From: Bartonella taylorii 8TBB
GTDB lineage: Bacteria > Pseudomonadota > Alphaproteobacteria > Rhizobiales > Rhizobiaceae
Assembly (NCBI RefSeq): GCF_902825155.1
Contig: NZ_CADEAG010000001.1
Coordinates: 62,001 to 126,000 of the forward strand
Length of the DNA stretch: 64,000 nt
Direction: 5' to 3'
Shown here one piece after another: positions 17,498 to 27,331 of the stretch; within the stretch, counting starts at the first letter, position 1; each line of letters starts with the position of its first letter. The translations under genes were made by a program, and so were the position numbers. The notes below the pieces were generated by a model, which searched no databases, was not told where the DNA came from, and saw only the letters and a list, made by a program, of their open reading frames with translations.

Positions 17498-18680
17498 ATT
17501 TATGCCCGCTTTGTCTTTCCTGCTTCCCGCTTTTTTTCTGCTGATTGTCTAAAGAACGAGCACAAATGAAAATAAAGATGCGTCAATATTTCCATATTAC
17601 GCCCCCATCTCCATACAGTATGACACTCTGTTGTTCCATGAACAACAGCTTAAAAATTTATTGCAAAACTAAAGTGTAAGAACGCAAAGAAAAAAGAGGC
17701 TTCCCCACCAACAGCCCACCACACCAGCACCCACCACCACAAAAACCGCCTGCATCAAAACAAGCAACTTCAGTGTCTTAATCTTGACACAACCACATTT
17801 TTCTTCCCCAAAAGAGAGAAAAATCGCTCTTTTTCCGCATTCAAAAAAACTTCCGATAAAAACAGCAAGCGTCGCTCCACAAAGCGGATGAGCTAAAATA
17901 AAAAACACAAGATTATACTTTTCTATTGACAGTATACGAAAAATAGTATTTAATGACATCTGCGGGGTATGTTTTTTTGTGTCTATATTCTCCTTTCTCT
18001 CTCTCTAGAGCATACCTCTCTACAAATCATAAATATAAATTTCTACGAATTGTGAACTGTGCTTTTTAAGACATCAACAGTGTCCTTTAAGGCAATGGTT
18101 CTTTAGGGCAACGGAAGTGGGTGTATGAAAAAGACAGCACTGCCTTTATTTTGTCTCCTTTTTGCATCAACCAAACAATTACGAGAAATATAATAATCGT
18201 TATAACACCAACGTAACATGTTTATAAAAGGTGTCACATATCTGAAATGTCAGATCATCAGCAAAAACAACCACAATTGATGCATCCATAGATCTCTTCC
18301 TCTCATAAAACATAAGCTTGAACGGAACATTCACGGAATATTCAGGGCAAGACTTTCCCAATATGGTTACGAAATCAATCACTGCGGTGATCAAGCGAAA
18401 AGACCTCACAAATCTCTTCTTTTTTAATGCCGAAATATTTTAATACCAAGACAAATTCGCAAACGCACTTAAGCTGCGAATAATTGAGAGATTTGTATAT
18501 ACTGAAAACGCTGAGATTCTTGATTCTAAAAGACCTCTCATACGACTCTGAAAAACTCTCTTATAAAAATGACTCAAACTTAAAAGATAGTTCCATTGCA
18601 TGATATCCAACGTTAAAAAACAATATTTAAACATAATTAAGTCTTAATTGCGAGAATAGTGTTTAATACCGACTGTTAGC
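17498..18680. other. About 1.2 kb without a supported gene
   Basis: Minus-strand frames at 17669-17959 (96 residues, hydrophobic in part) and 18200-18409 (69 residues) show no recognisable family features or ribosome sites and are probably relics. The final 100 bases should contain the promoter of the first YopJ-family gene: ATTAAGTCTTAATTGCGAG at 18637-18655 has an imperfect palindrome, but I cannot assign boxes with confidence. Confidence 0.4.
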
Positions 18681-18695
18681 ATGTGGATTAATGTC

Positions 18696-19622
18696 ATGAA
18701 GCCACAAGATTCAGAAAGTACTGGCCAGAGTTCATCGCAAACACAAGAAGATGAAAGCAGAAATCAGTTATTAACAAGTCTTCTAGAGCACCCTGAGAGC
18801 GCTACCAAAGCAGAAAATATCCCATACAATTATGAAAAATTAAAAGATATTATTGTAGGTCTAGAAAATGATATCGCTAATGGGGAATGGATAAGAACTG
18901 ATTATGCCGAAATGGATTTTGAGTTGATGCCAGTCCTCATAGAGCGAGCAAACCGTAAATATTCAGGCTTGAATCTTAAACTTGCTCTAACGCCTCGCGA
19001 ATTTATCCGATTAGTAAAAAAAGACATTGAAAATGGGATTTACGCTTCTAGATTTATCCTTAGTATAAAGTGCGGGGGAATTCATTTTGCGGTGATCGAT
19101 CATCGAACCATTGAAGAAAAGACATCCTTAATATTTTTTGAGCCTACAACTCTCAAGAGTATGCAGACCGAGATGCTGGCAATAAGGACACAAGCAACGG
19201 TTAAGTGTTATCCCTTACCTGATTGTTTTCTTTCCATAGCGGCCATGGGTATTCAACATAGTTTCTCTGAATGTGGGACGTTTAGTTTAGCTCTTGCCAA
19301 AAAGCTTCATACCGAAGCTAACAGCTTAACAAAAATGCACGAAGATAATGTGAGCGGTGTGTTACGCGAACTAGGGACTCCTTTGCAATCTGAACAATTG
19401 GACCAGTATCTTCCACCTACTTTTTACAAGCACCTGCAAGGGAGAAAACGTTTTAGGAAGTATGTAAAATCAAATCCGGAAGCTGAACATAAAAAGGTGA
19501 ACAAAAGAGGCGAAACTCTTGCTGAAAGGTTTGAGAAGAACTTAGTCACAGTAGAGGGGAAAGCTATCTCTGTTTCAGCACATAGAAAAAGGATACGTGA
19601 ATACAAATCTCTGATGATATAG
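18696..19622 (+). CDS. YopJ-family serine/threonine acetyltransferase effector, copy 1
   Basis: A 308-residue protein matching Yersinia YopJ along its whole length. YopJ enzymes acetylate Ser/Thr/Lys residues of host kinases (MAPK and NF-kappaB pathways), using acetyl-CoA and inositol hexakisphosphate. The catalytic triad is visible: His130 in GGIHFAVIDH, Glu149 in SLIFFEP and Cys193 in SECGTFSLALAKKLH, with the same spacing (19 and 63) as YopJ H109/E128/C172. The conserved end is present (YLPPTFYKHLQG, KVNKRGETL, and EYKSL). The start is ambiguous (18681 or 18696), because unlike the other copies no GGAGG precedes it. It is the most divergent copy and heads the array. There is no signal peptide, as expected for a translocated effector; no secretion system is encoded in the window. 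Confidence 0.93.
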   Translation: MKPQDSESTGQSSSQTQEDESRNQLLTSLLEHPESATKAENIPYNYEKLKDIIVGLENDIANGEWIRTDYAEMDFELMPVLIERANRKYSGLNLKLALTPREFIRLVKKDIENGIYASRFILSIKCGGIHFAVIDHRTIEEKTSLIFFEPTTLKSMQTEMLAIRTQATVKCYPLPDCFLSIAAMGIQHSFSECGTFSLALAKKLHTEANSLTKMHEDNVSGVLRELGTPLQSEQLDQYLPPTFYKHLQGRKRFRKYVKSNPEAEHKKVNKRGETLAERFEKNLVTVEGKAISVSAHRKRIREYKSLMI

Positions 19623-20175
19623 ATTTTTAATATTTTTGCGCATCTGCAGAGTAAATAAAGCGCTGCCTTCAGGTTAACCGGTTAGGATAGATCAAATTCG
19701 CGTTGATAGATTTACCTCTTGTTTCAGTTTATAAAACGCAAGCAATATGAGCAGTTTGCCTCTTAGGATGAAATGGAGCTGTTCTCTCAAAAACAGATAA
19801 TCAGCATTCTCAAAAATTCCACGGTTATTGCGCGGTAATAAGAGCATAAGAAATGAAAAGCGTGCAAAGAATTTTCATTGTAAAACATCGAGCTGAAGTT
19901 ACCAATACACCCAAGTTTTTTGCTTTTTACAGATTTTGAAGAAACAAAAGAGACAAGAATCGCAGCTCTAAAAAGCCTATAATCCTCATTTATGAAACTT
20001 TCTTACGAAAATTTCTAAAACTTTAAAAATACTCTCACCGGCTTACTCTTCAAGGTAGGAAGAAAATCGATATAAGATACTATTTAAAAAGAATTTTGCT
20101 CTCATTTATGCGGTAATTTTGCCATAATTTAGGAAATAATATTAAGTGTCAATTATGAACATGGAGGTTAAGATT

Positions 20176-21114
20176 ATGAGACCACAAGGTTCAAAAGATA
20201 CTGCGCATAGTTCACCACAAATGCCAGAAGGTGCGTGTGCAAAGGAATCATTAGAAAATCTTTCTGCGAATTTAGAGAAGCTCAGCCTCGAAAAAGAAAA
20301 GAATATCCCATTCAGTCATGAAGAATTAGAAAATATTATTGCAGATCTAGAACGTGATCTTGCTGATGGGAGCTGGGTCAGAGACAATTCCCATTATGCA
20401 AGCTCAGATCTTAAAATGATGCCCGCTCTGGTAAACAAGGCAAATCATAAGTATCCTGGCATGAATCTTAAACTTGCTATGACACCTGAAGAACTTTCCC
20501 TCTCAATAAAAGAAGCAATTGATGCTGGAATTCAATCTTCCAGATATATCACTGGTGTCAAAGACGGGGGACTTCATTTTGCAGTACTCGATCATAGAAC
20601 GATCGGTGACCAGACATCTTTGATACTTTTTGAACCTGCAAACATCGATTCTGTACTGTCATCAATGCTAGCAGTAAGGACACAAATAGCCATCCAAAAA
20701 CAACAATTGCCTCATTGTCATTCTACTACGGTGGAAATGAACATTCAACGAAGCCGCTCTGAATGTGGGATCTTTAGTTTAGCTCTTGCTAAAAAGCTTC
20801 ATACCGAATCTGAGAAGCTGACAAAAATGCACGAGGATAATATTAGCGGCGCGTTATGTCGATCGGATGATTTTCTACCTTATAATAAAGTAGATCCGTA
20901 TCTTCCATCGAGTTTTTACAAACACACACAAAGTAGAAGACGTTTTAAAGAATATGTGCAATCAAATCCAGGTGCGGAAAATGAAAAAGTTAATAAAAAA
21001 GACGAAACGCTTTCACAGAGATTTAAGAAAAGCTTAGTTAAAGTAGAAGGAAAGACTGTTTCTGTTTCGTCACATCAGAAAAGAGTGCGTGAATATAAAT
21101 CTCTGATGATGTAA
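20176..21114 (+). CDS. YopJ-family acetyltransferase effector, copy 2
   Basis: A 312-residue YopJ homologue. The triad residues are His134 (GLHFAVLDH), Glu153 (SLILFEP) and Cys197 (SECGIFS). I chose the ATG at 20176 because GGAGG lies 8 bases upstream (20163-20167); in-frame starts at 20146, 20155 and 20161 precede or overlap that site. The N-terminal 35 residues (RPQGSKDTAHSS and a Ser/Glu-rich tail) are variable and probably form the secretion signal region. The stretch PFSHEELENIIADLERDLADG corresponds to YopJ residues 25-45 and is nearly identical in copy 4. The C-terminus ends in a basic EYKSLMM. It is probably catalytically competent. Confidence 0.94.
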   Translation: MRPQGSKDTAHSSPQMPEGACAKESLENLSANLEKLSLEKEKNIPFSHEELENIIADLERDLADGSWVRDNSHYASSDLKMMPALVNKANHKYPGMNLKLAMTPEELSLSIKEAIDAGIQSSRYITGVKDGGLHFAVLDHRTIGDQTSLILFEPANIDSVLSSMLAVRTQIAIQKQQLPHCHSTTVEMNIQRSRSECGIFSLALAKKLHTESEKLTKMHEDNISGALCRSDDFLPYNKVDPYLPSSFYKHTQSRRRFKEYVQSNPGAENEKVNKKDETLSQRFKKSLVKVEGKTVSVSSHQKRVREYKSLMM

Positions 21115-21448
21115 TTTTAATATTTTTGCTACCATGCATGAAGAAATTTGTTGTAAGCGATACAATAAGTCTGGCAAGCAAAAGGAGTGCTAAAAGCTTT
21201 CATTTTAAAACATGAAGCTACAAATACACGCATGCTTCTCACTTTTTACAGATTTTGAAGATGCAAAGGATAGCAATATCATGACATCAAAAGAGCCTAT
21301 CATTCTACTTTAAAAGCCTTCTCACAAAAATTGCTGAGATGTAAAAGATATTTTATCGCTTTACCTTTTAGCATCAATGCCAAACATTGTTTCGTCAGAA
21401 TTAAGGAAATAATATTGAGCACCGATTATGAATACGGAGGCTCATATT

Positions 21449-22387
21449 ATGAAACCACACAATTTAAAGAATACCGCTCATAGTTCATCACAAATGCAAG
21501 GAGGTGCGTGCGCAAATGAATCCTTAGAAAGTTTTCCTGCAAGTTCAGAGAATAGCGCTGCCAAGGAAGAAGGAAGTGTCGTATTTGATCATGGAAAATT
21601 GGAAAGTGTTATTTCAGAATTAGAGAGTGACCTCGCCAGTGATCGTTGGATTGATGGTGATTATGCTGAGTCAGATCTTGAAATGATGCCCTCTCTGATA
21701 AAGCAAGCAAATCTTAAATATCCAGAAATGAAACTTAACTTTGTGAGGGCACCTGAAGACTTTTCTCTATCATTAAAGGAAACACTTGATAACGGAGTTC
21801 AATCTTCCCGATATATAGTGAACACAGGGATGAGCATAATACATTTTGCAGTCATCGATCATCAAACCATTGATGGCAAAACATCCCTGATATTGTTTGA
21901 CTCTACAAAATTCGATAATATAGGTTCGATTGCAGTAAAATTGGGAATACAAGAATCTCTTCAGGATTGCCCATTGTCTGATTATCATTTTTCCATGGTA
22001 GAAATGGATATTCAGCGTAGTTTCTCTGAATGTGGAATTTTTAGTTTATTCTTTGCCAAAAAGCTTCATACTGAATCTAATAAATTGATGAGAATGCATC
22101 AAGATAATATCAGCGGTGTTTTATGTAAACCAAATACTCCTGTGCCTCCTGAAATTGTGGATCAATATCTTCCTCCCAAATTTTACAAACACACACAAGG
22201 TGTGAGACGTCTTAGGGAATATATAAAATCAAATCCGGGTTCTGAAAATGAAAAAGTCAATAAAAAAGGCGAAACTCTGCCAAAGAGATTTGAAAAAACC
22301 TTAGTTGAATTAGCAGGAAACGCTGTTTCTGTTTCAGCACATAGGAAAAGGACGCGTGAGTATAAATCTCTGATGATGTCATTTTAG
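21449..22387 (+). CDS. YopJ-family acetyltransferase effector, copy 3 (Asp in place of Glu in the triad)
   Basis: A 312-residue YopJ homologue from the GGAGG-preceded ATG at 21449. His132 (IIHFAVIDH) and Cys195 (SECGIFSLFFAKKLH) are intact, but the acid position reads LILFDS, Asp151 instead of Glu. Asp occupies this place in the plant effector PopP2, so activity is not ruled out. The segment around KLNFVRAPEDFSLSLKETLD is shared with copy 6 rather than copies 2 and 4. It ends with MMSF, two residues longer than the others. Confidence 0.92.
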   Translation: MKPHNLKNTAHSSSQMQGGACANESLESFPASSENSAAKEEGSVVFDHGKLESVISELESDLASDRWIDGDYAESDLEMMPSLIKQANLKYPEMKLNFVRAPEDFSLSLKETLDNGVQSSRYIVNTGMSIIHFAVIDHQTIDGKTSLILFDSTKFDNIGSIAVKLGIQESLQDCPLSDYHFSMVEMDIQRSFSECGIFSLFFAKKLHTESNKLMRMHQDNISGVLCKPNTPVPPEIVDQYLPPKFYKHTQGVRRLREYIKSNPGSENEKVNKKGETLPKRFEKTLVELAGNAVSVSAHRKRTREYKSLMMSF

Positions 22388-22666
22388 TATTTTTTCCACT
22401 ATGCACGGCAAGTAAGCACTGCATTCCGGTTTATAGATGAACAGGCTTCTCACTTCCAGATTTTGGAGATGCAAAGGGCACCAGGATAATCCCTATAAGA
22501 GATCTGTAATTTTCATTAAAAAGCTTTTTAATGAAAATTACTAAGATATAAAACATCACTTTGGCACCTCACTTTTCAAGAGAAGTAAGATCAATATATA
22601 ACCATAATGAAAACACAATTGAGGGGATAGTGTTGCGTATTGACTATGAATACGGAGGTTAAGATT

Positions 22667-23605
22667 ATGAAACCACAAGGTTCAAAAGATACTGCGCATA
22701 GTTCATCACAAACGCCAGAAGGTGCGTGTGCAAAGGAATCATTAGAAAATCTTTCTGCGAATTTAGAAAAGTTCAGCCTCGAAAAAGAAAAAAATATCCC
22801 ATTCAGTCATGAAGAATTAGAAAATATTATTGCAGATCTAGAACGTGATCTTGCTGATGGGAGCTGGGTTAGAGACAATCCCCATTATGTAAAGTCAGAT
22901 CTTAAAATGATGCCCGCTCTGGTAAATAAGGCAAATCATAAGCATCCGGGCATGAATCTTAAACTTGCTATGACACCTGAAGAGCTTTCCCTCTCAATAA
23001 AAGAAGCAATTGATGCCGGAATTCAATCTTCTAGATATATAGTTGGCATCAAAGATGGGGGTCTTCATTTTGCGGTGCTCGATCATAGAACGATCGGTAA
23101 CCAGACATCTTTGATACTTTTTGAACCTGCAAACATCGATGCTGTAATGTCATCATTGCTAGCAATAAGGACACAAATAGCCATCCAAAAACAACAATTG
23201 CCTCATTGTCATTCTTCTACGGTAGAAATGAATATTCAAGAAAGCCATACCGAATGTGGGATATTTAGTTTAGCTCTTGCCAAAAAGCTCCATACCGAAT
23301 CTGACAAATTGACAAGAATGCATCAAGATAATATCAGCGGTGTGTTATGTACACCAGACACTCCTTTACCTTCTGATAAGGTAGATCCGTATCTTCCTCC
23401 TAAGTTTTACAAACACACACAAGGTACAAGGCGTCTTAGGGAATATGTAAGATCAAATCCGGAAGCTGAACATAAAAAAGTCAACAAAAAAGACGAAACG
23501 CTTTTAGAGAGATTTGAAAGAAATTTAGTTGAAACGGAGGGAAAAGCTGTCTCTGTTTCGCTTCATCGGAAAAGAGTTTCTGAGTACAAATCTCTGACGA
23601 TGTGA
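22667..23605 (+). CDS. YopJ-family acetyltransferase effector, copy 4 (mosaic)
   Basis: A 312-residue YopJ homologue; start at 22667, 8 bases after GGAGG. The triad is His134 (GLHFAVLDH), Glu153 (SLILFEP) and Cys197 (TECGIFS). The first two thirds are nearly identical to copy 2 (KESLENLSANLEK, LERDLADGSWVRDN). From about residue 215 the protein is nearly identical to copy 5 (CTPDTPLPSDKVD, HKRVSEYKSL-type end). This suggests that recombination between array members produced it. All catalytic residues are present. Confidence 0.94.
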   Translation: MKPQGSKDTAHSSSQTPEGACAKESLENLSANLEKFSLEKEKNIPFSHEELENIIADLERDLADGSWVRDNPHYVKSDLKMMPALVNKANHKHPGMNLKLAMTPEELSLSIKEAIDAGIQSSRYIVGIKDGGLHFAVLDHRTIGNQTSLILFEPANIDAVMSSLLAIRTQIAIQKQQLPHCHSSTVEMNIQESHTECGIFSLALAKKLHTESDKLTRMHQDNISGVLCTPDTPLPSDKVDPYLPPKFYKHTQGTRRLREYVRSNPEAEHKKVNKKDETLLERFERNLVETEGKAVSVSLHRKRVSEYKSLTM

Positions 23606-23894
23606 TTGTAATATTTTTGCCAACATGCATAGCAAAGAAGCGCTGTATCCAGGCTTATCGATGAGCAGGCTTCTGACCTTTTACAGATTTTGCAGATGCA
23701 AAGGATAGCGATATCATGGCATCAAAAAGGTCTATCATTCTGCTTAAGAAACCTCCTCACAGAAATTGCTAAGATGGTAAATATCACCTTGGTAGCTCAC
23801 TTTTCAAGAGAAGTAAGATCAATATATCAACATAATTAAGACATAATTTGGTAGAAAATATTCCACATTAGCCATGAATATGGAGGTTAAGATT

Positions 23895-24830
23895 ATGAAA
23901 CCAGAAGGTTCAAAAGATACCGCTCATAGTTCATCAACAACACAAGAAGGTAAGAGTGCAGATGAATCATTGGCAAGCCTTCTCGCACGTTTAGAGGATA
24001 GCGCTGCCGAGAAAGAAGAAGAAAGTGTCATATTCAATCGTGAAAAATTAAAAGATATTATTTCAGACTTAGAGAATGACCTCGCCGATGGCCGTTGGAT
24101 GAATGCCTATTATGCCGAGTTAGATCTTAAAATGATGCCAACCCTGGTAGACCGAGCAAATGATAAGTATCTGGGTTTAAATCTTAAACTTGCTATGAAA
24201 CCTGAAGACCTTCCTCTGTTGATAAAAGAAGCAATTGATAACGGAGTTCAATCTTCCAGATATATAGTGAACACAGGAACGAACAGGATCCATTTTGCAG
24301 CCATCGATCATCAAACTGTTGACAACAAAACATCCCTGCTATTTTTTGAACCTACAACGTTTAATAATAGAAGCGCGGCTATGTTAGGATTGAGAACAAA
24401 ACAAGCCATTCAAGATTGTCAATTGCCTGATTGTTATTTTTCCATGGTGGAAATGGATATTCAGCGCAGCTACTCTGAATGTGGGATATTTAGTTTAGCT
24501 CTTGCTAAAAAGCTTCATATCGAAGCTGGTAAATTGACAAGAATGCATCAGGATAATGTTAGTGGTGTGTTATGTACACCAGACACTCCTTTACCTTCTG
24601 ACAAGGTAGATCTGTATCTTCCTCCTAAGTTTTACAAACATACACAAGGTGCAAGGCGTCTTAGGGAATATGTAAGATCAAATCCGGAAGCTGAACATAA
24701 AAAAGTCAACAAAAAAGACGAAACGCTTTTAGAGAGATTTGAAAGAAATTTAGTTGAAACGGGGGGAAAAGCTGTCTCTGTTTCGCTTCATCGGAAAAGA
24801 GTTTCTGAGTACAAATCTCTGACGATATAA
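23895..24830 (+). CDS. YopJ-family acetyltransferase effector, copy 5
   Basis: A 311-residue YopJ homologue, start at 23895 behind GGAGG. The triad is His133 (RIHFAAIDH), Glu152 (SLLFFEP) and Cys196 (SECGIFSLALAKKLH). The N-terminal leader (SLASLLARLED then AAEKEEE) is shared with copy 6. The 3' third is almost the same as copy 4 in DNA, including the last 200 bases and the intergenic sequence that follows. Probably active by motif conservation. Confidence 0.94.
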   Translation: MKPEGSKDTAHSSSTTQEGKSADESLASLLARLEDSAAEKEEESVIFNREKLKDIISDLENDLADGRWMNAYYAELDLKMMPTLVDRANDKYLGLNLKLAMKPEDLPLLIKEAIDNGVQSSRYIVNTGTNRIHFAAIDHQTVDNKTSLLFFEPTTFNNRSAAMLGLRTKQAIQDCQLPDCYFSMVEMDIQRSYSECGIFSLALAKKLHIEAGKLTRMHQDNVSGVLCTPDTPLPSDKVDLYLPPKFYKHTQGARRLREYVRSNPEAEHKKVNKKDETLLERFERNLVETGGKAVSVSLHRKRVSEYKSLTI

Positions 24831-25119
24831 TTTTAATATTTTTGCCAATATGCATGGCAAAGAAGCGCTGTATTCAGGCTTATAGATGAGCATGCTTCTC
24901 ACTTTTTACAAATTTTGCAGATGCAAAGGAGAGCAATATCATGGTATCAAAAAGGTCTATCATTCTGCTTAAAAAACCTTCTCACAAAAATTGCTAAGAT
25001 GGTAAACATCACCTTGGTAGCTCACTTTTCAAGAGAAGTAAAATCAATATATAAACATAATGAAGACACAATTGAGAAAATAGTGTTCCGTATTTACTAT
25101 AAATATGGAGGTTAAGATT

Positions 25120-26052
25120 ATGAAACCACACGGTTCAAAAGATACCGCTCATAGTTCACCACCAACACAAGAAGGTGAGAGCACAAATGAATCATTGGCA
25201 AGCCTTCTCGCACGTTTAGAGGATAACACCGCCGAGAAAGAAGGAAATGTCGCACTCTATCATGAAAAATTAAAAAGTGTTATTTCAAAATTAGAGAGTG
25301 ACCTCGCCAGTGATCTTTGGATTGATGGTGATTATGCTGAGTTAGATCTTGAAATGATGCCCTCTCTGGTAAAGCAAGCAAATCTTAAATATCCAGAGAT
25401 GAAACTTAAATTTGTGAGAGGACCTGAAGAGTTTCCTCTATCATTAAAGGAAACACTTGATAGTGGAATTCAATCTTCCAGATATATAGTAAACACAGGG
25501 ATATTCTTAACACATTTTGCCACCATCGATCATCAAACCATTGATGGCAAAACATCCCTTATATTGTTTGACCCCACAAAATTCGATGGTATGGGCTTGT
25601 TTGAGTTAAAATTTGGAATACAAGAAGCTCTTCAGGATTACCAATTGTCTGATTGTCATTTTTCTCTAGCAGAAATGGACATTCAGCGTAGTTGTGCTGA
25701 ATGTGGAATTTTTAGTTTAGCCTTTGCCAAAAAGCTTTATACCGAATCTGATAAATTGATGAGAATGCATCAGGATAATGTGAGCGGTGTGTTATGTAAA
25801 CCAGATACTCCTGTGCCTCCTGAAATTGTGGATCAATATCTTCCTCCCAAATTTTACAAACACACACAAGGTGTAAGGCGTTTTGCGGAATATATAAAAT
25901 TAAATCCAGAGGCTGAACATCAAAAGGTTAACAAAAAAAACGAAACGCTTGCTGAAAGATTTGAGAAAAACTTAGTCACAGTAGAGGGAAAAGCTGTCTC
26001 TGTTTCAGCACATAAGAAAAGAACGCGTGAATATAAATCTCTGATGATGTAA
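25120..26052 (+). CDS. YopJ-family acetyltransferase effector, copy 6 (Asp in place of Glu in the triad)
   Basis: A 310-residue YopJ homologue, start at 25120 behind GGAGG (25110-25114 region). His132 (LTHFATIDH) and Cys195 (AECGIFSLAFAKKLY) are intact; the acid position is Asp151 (LILFDP), as in copy 3. The leader resembles copy 5 and the centre resembles copy 3. It is the last gene of the array; downstream sequence (26041-26110) still carries the shared intergenic repeat and then diverges. Confidence 0.93.
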   Translation: MKPHGSKDTAHSSPPTQEGESTNESLASLLARLEDNTAEKEGNVALYHEKLKSVISKLESDLASDLWIDGDYAELDLEMMPSLVKQANLKYPEMKLKFVRGPEEFPLSLKETLDSGIQSSRYIVNTGIFLTHFATIDHQTIDGKTSLILFDPTKFDGMGLFELKFGIQEALQDYQLSDCHFSLAEMDIQRSCAECGIFSLAFAKKLYTESDKLMRMHQDNVSGVLCKPDTPVPPEIVDQYLPPKFYKHTQGVRRFAEYIKLNPEAEHQKVNKKNETLAERFEKNLVTVEGKAVSVSAHKKRTREYKSLMM

Positions 26053-26668
26053 TTTTAATATTTTTGCCAATATGCGTGGCAAAGAAGCACTGTATTCAGG
26101 CTTACAGAATAAGGGGAGTGTGTTTCTGTATATTGGCAAATTCACCTCTTGTCTTGATTTATAAGATGCAAAAAGTATAAACAGCTTACCTCTTACACTG
26201 TATCTCAAAAACAGGTAGATCTTAAAGCCATCCAAAGTTTCAGAGCTATTGCATTGATAATAAATGTCCAGCTGGATACCGGAGAGGCAAAATACTAAGT
26301 GCTTTTGGAAGAGCATAAGCGGGAGAAACATATGCTTTTAAACACTCCTCTCATAGCATTTCTCTAGAATGGTAACTTTTATCTCCAGCTCTTAAATTTC
26401 AATAATCATTGGTAATTTCAGCCTCATAGGTGCTGTGAAAACATAACCATCAATAAGTCCCCCACCACACTCAAATCACACCCCAAACACAACCCAAACC
26501 ACAATCTAACCACAACCGCAACCCAATCACACCGTGAGCCTCTTTACCAACCTCATGGTTTCGTCAAAGTTTCATTTCTCTCCCAATCTTCAAGAATAGA
26601 AGAGAAATGATTTTTTTAAGATGTCAGTCAGCCTCACTTGATGTGAGGCTTTTTTTATGGAGGAGTTT
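26053..26668. other. Spacer between the YopJ array and the lysis cassette
   Basis: The first 60 bases continue the array spacer, and the rest is unique. A stretch rich in CACAACC-type words lies at 26460-26540. The segment ends with a strong terminator hairpin (26630-26656) placed directly against the endolysin ribosome-binding site. No gene is supported. Confidence 0.55.
26630..26656 (+). terminator. Terminator hairpin immediately upstream of the lysis genes
   Basis: AGCCTCAC, loop TTGAT, then GTGAGGCT followed by TTTTTT. The T-run runs straight into ATGGAGGAG, the endolysin ribosome site. It either ends upstream transcription or acts as an attenuator or antitermination target for the lysis genes. 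Confidence 0.85.
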
Positions 26669-27331
26669 ATGCGAAAAATATCAAAAGAAGGACTTGCAAT
26701 GATTAAGCAATGGGAAGGTTTGCGTTTGAGTGCCTATAAAGATGCCATTGGTGTGTGGACAATCGGTTATGGACATACAAGCTCTGCCGGAAAACCCTTT
26801 GTCCATAAAGGCATGACAGTCACTGAAGAACAAGCCGAAAATGTTCTTTGCCAAGATTTAAAACAATTTGAAAATGCTGTTGAACAAGCAGTTCAAGTTT
26901 CCTTAACAAATGAACAATTCGCGGCATTAGTATCCTTTTGCTATAATATAGGAACGGCAGCCTTTTGCAACTCGACACTGTTAAAAAAGCTCAATAATGG
27001 TGAATATGAAGCGGTGCCATCTGAATTACAAAAATGGACAAAAGCAGGCGGGAAGCGTCTTCAAGGTCTCGTACACCGGCGTGCAGCAGAAGCAGGGTTA
27101 TGGGCGAAAGGGGCTTATGTTTCTCCCAATTATCAAACAGTCGAAACGCAAGCACCAACGGGTTTTTTCAAAGCAGAAGCGCTTGCACCGATTATTGGTT
27201 CTTTTTCTGGGCTTGGAGGCTTGTTAGCAGGAAACGGTCCGATTCAATGGGCCTTGGCCACCATTATGATTTTAGCCGCATGTGCTGGTATTTTCTTTGT
27301 TGCTAAGCGCTTTCAGGAGCATCGTCTATGA
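26669..27331 (+). CDS. Phage endolysin, GH24 lysozyme with a C-terminal membrane segment
   Basis: A 220-residue protein. I start at 26669, where GGAGG lies 5 bases upstream, rather than 26657. The N-terminal 150 residues are a T4/P22-type GH24 muramidase: catalytic Glu in WEGLRLSAYKD, then GVWTIGYGHT with the Asp/Thr positions, and the substrate-site FCYNIGTAAFCNSTLLKKLN. It cuts peptidoglycan between MurNAc and GlcNAc. Residues about 165-215 add a hydrophobic region ending in a membrane helix (WALATIMILAACAGIFFVA), so the enzyme is probably membrane-tethered. The stop overlaps the next gene's start by four bases (ATGA). Confidence 0.93.
   Translation: MRKISKEGLAMIKQWEGLRLSAYKDAIGVWTIGYGHTSSAGKPFVHKGMTVTEEQAENVLCQDLKQFENAVEQAVQVSLTNEQFAALVSFCYNIGTAAFCNSTLLKKLNNGEYEAVPSELQKWTKAGGKRLQGLVHRRAAEAGLWAKGAYVSPNYQTVETQAPTGFFKAEALAPIIGSFSGLGGLLAGNGPIQWALATIMILAACAGIFFVAKRFQEHRL

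Larger units (their letters stand above)
19623..25119 (+). repeat. Repeated intergenic units of the YopJ array
   Basis: After each yopJ-like stop a related 250-300 base spacer occurs (clearest at 21115-21440, 23606-23890 and 24831-25115; the spacer after copy 1 is longer and diverged). Shared elements in order are TTTTAATATTTTTGCC, a GCAAAGAAGCGCTGTATTCAG block, ACTTTTTACAGATTTTG, TCATTCTGCTTAAAAAACCT, TTGGTAGCTCACTTTTCAAG, and the leader ATGGAGGTTAAGATTATGA containing the GGAGG site. The duplicated unit is therefore gene plus spacer, about 1.2-1.3 kb. Confidence 0.85.

Noticed and set aside
18696..26052. Type III secretion or chaperone genes with the YopJ array
   Set aside because: None found in the window; spacers between copies hold no gene.
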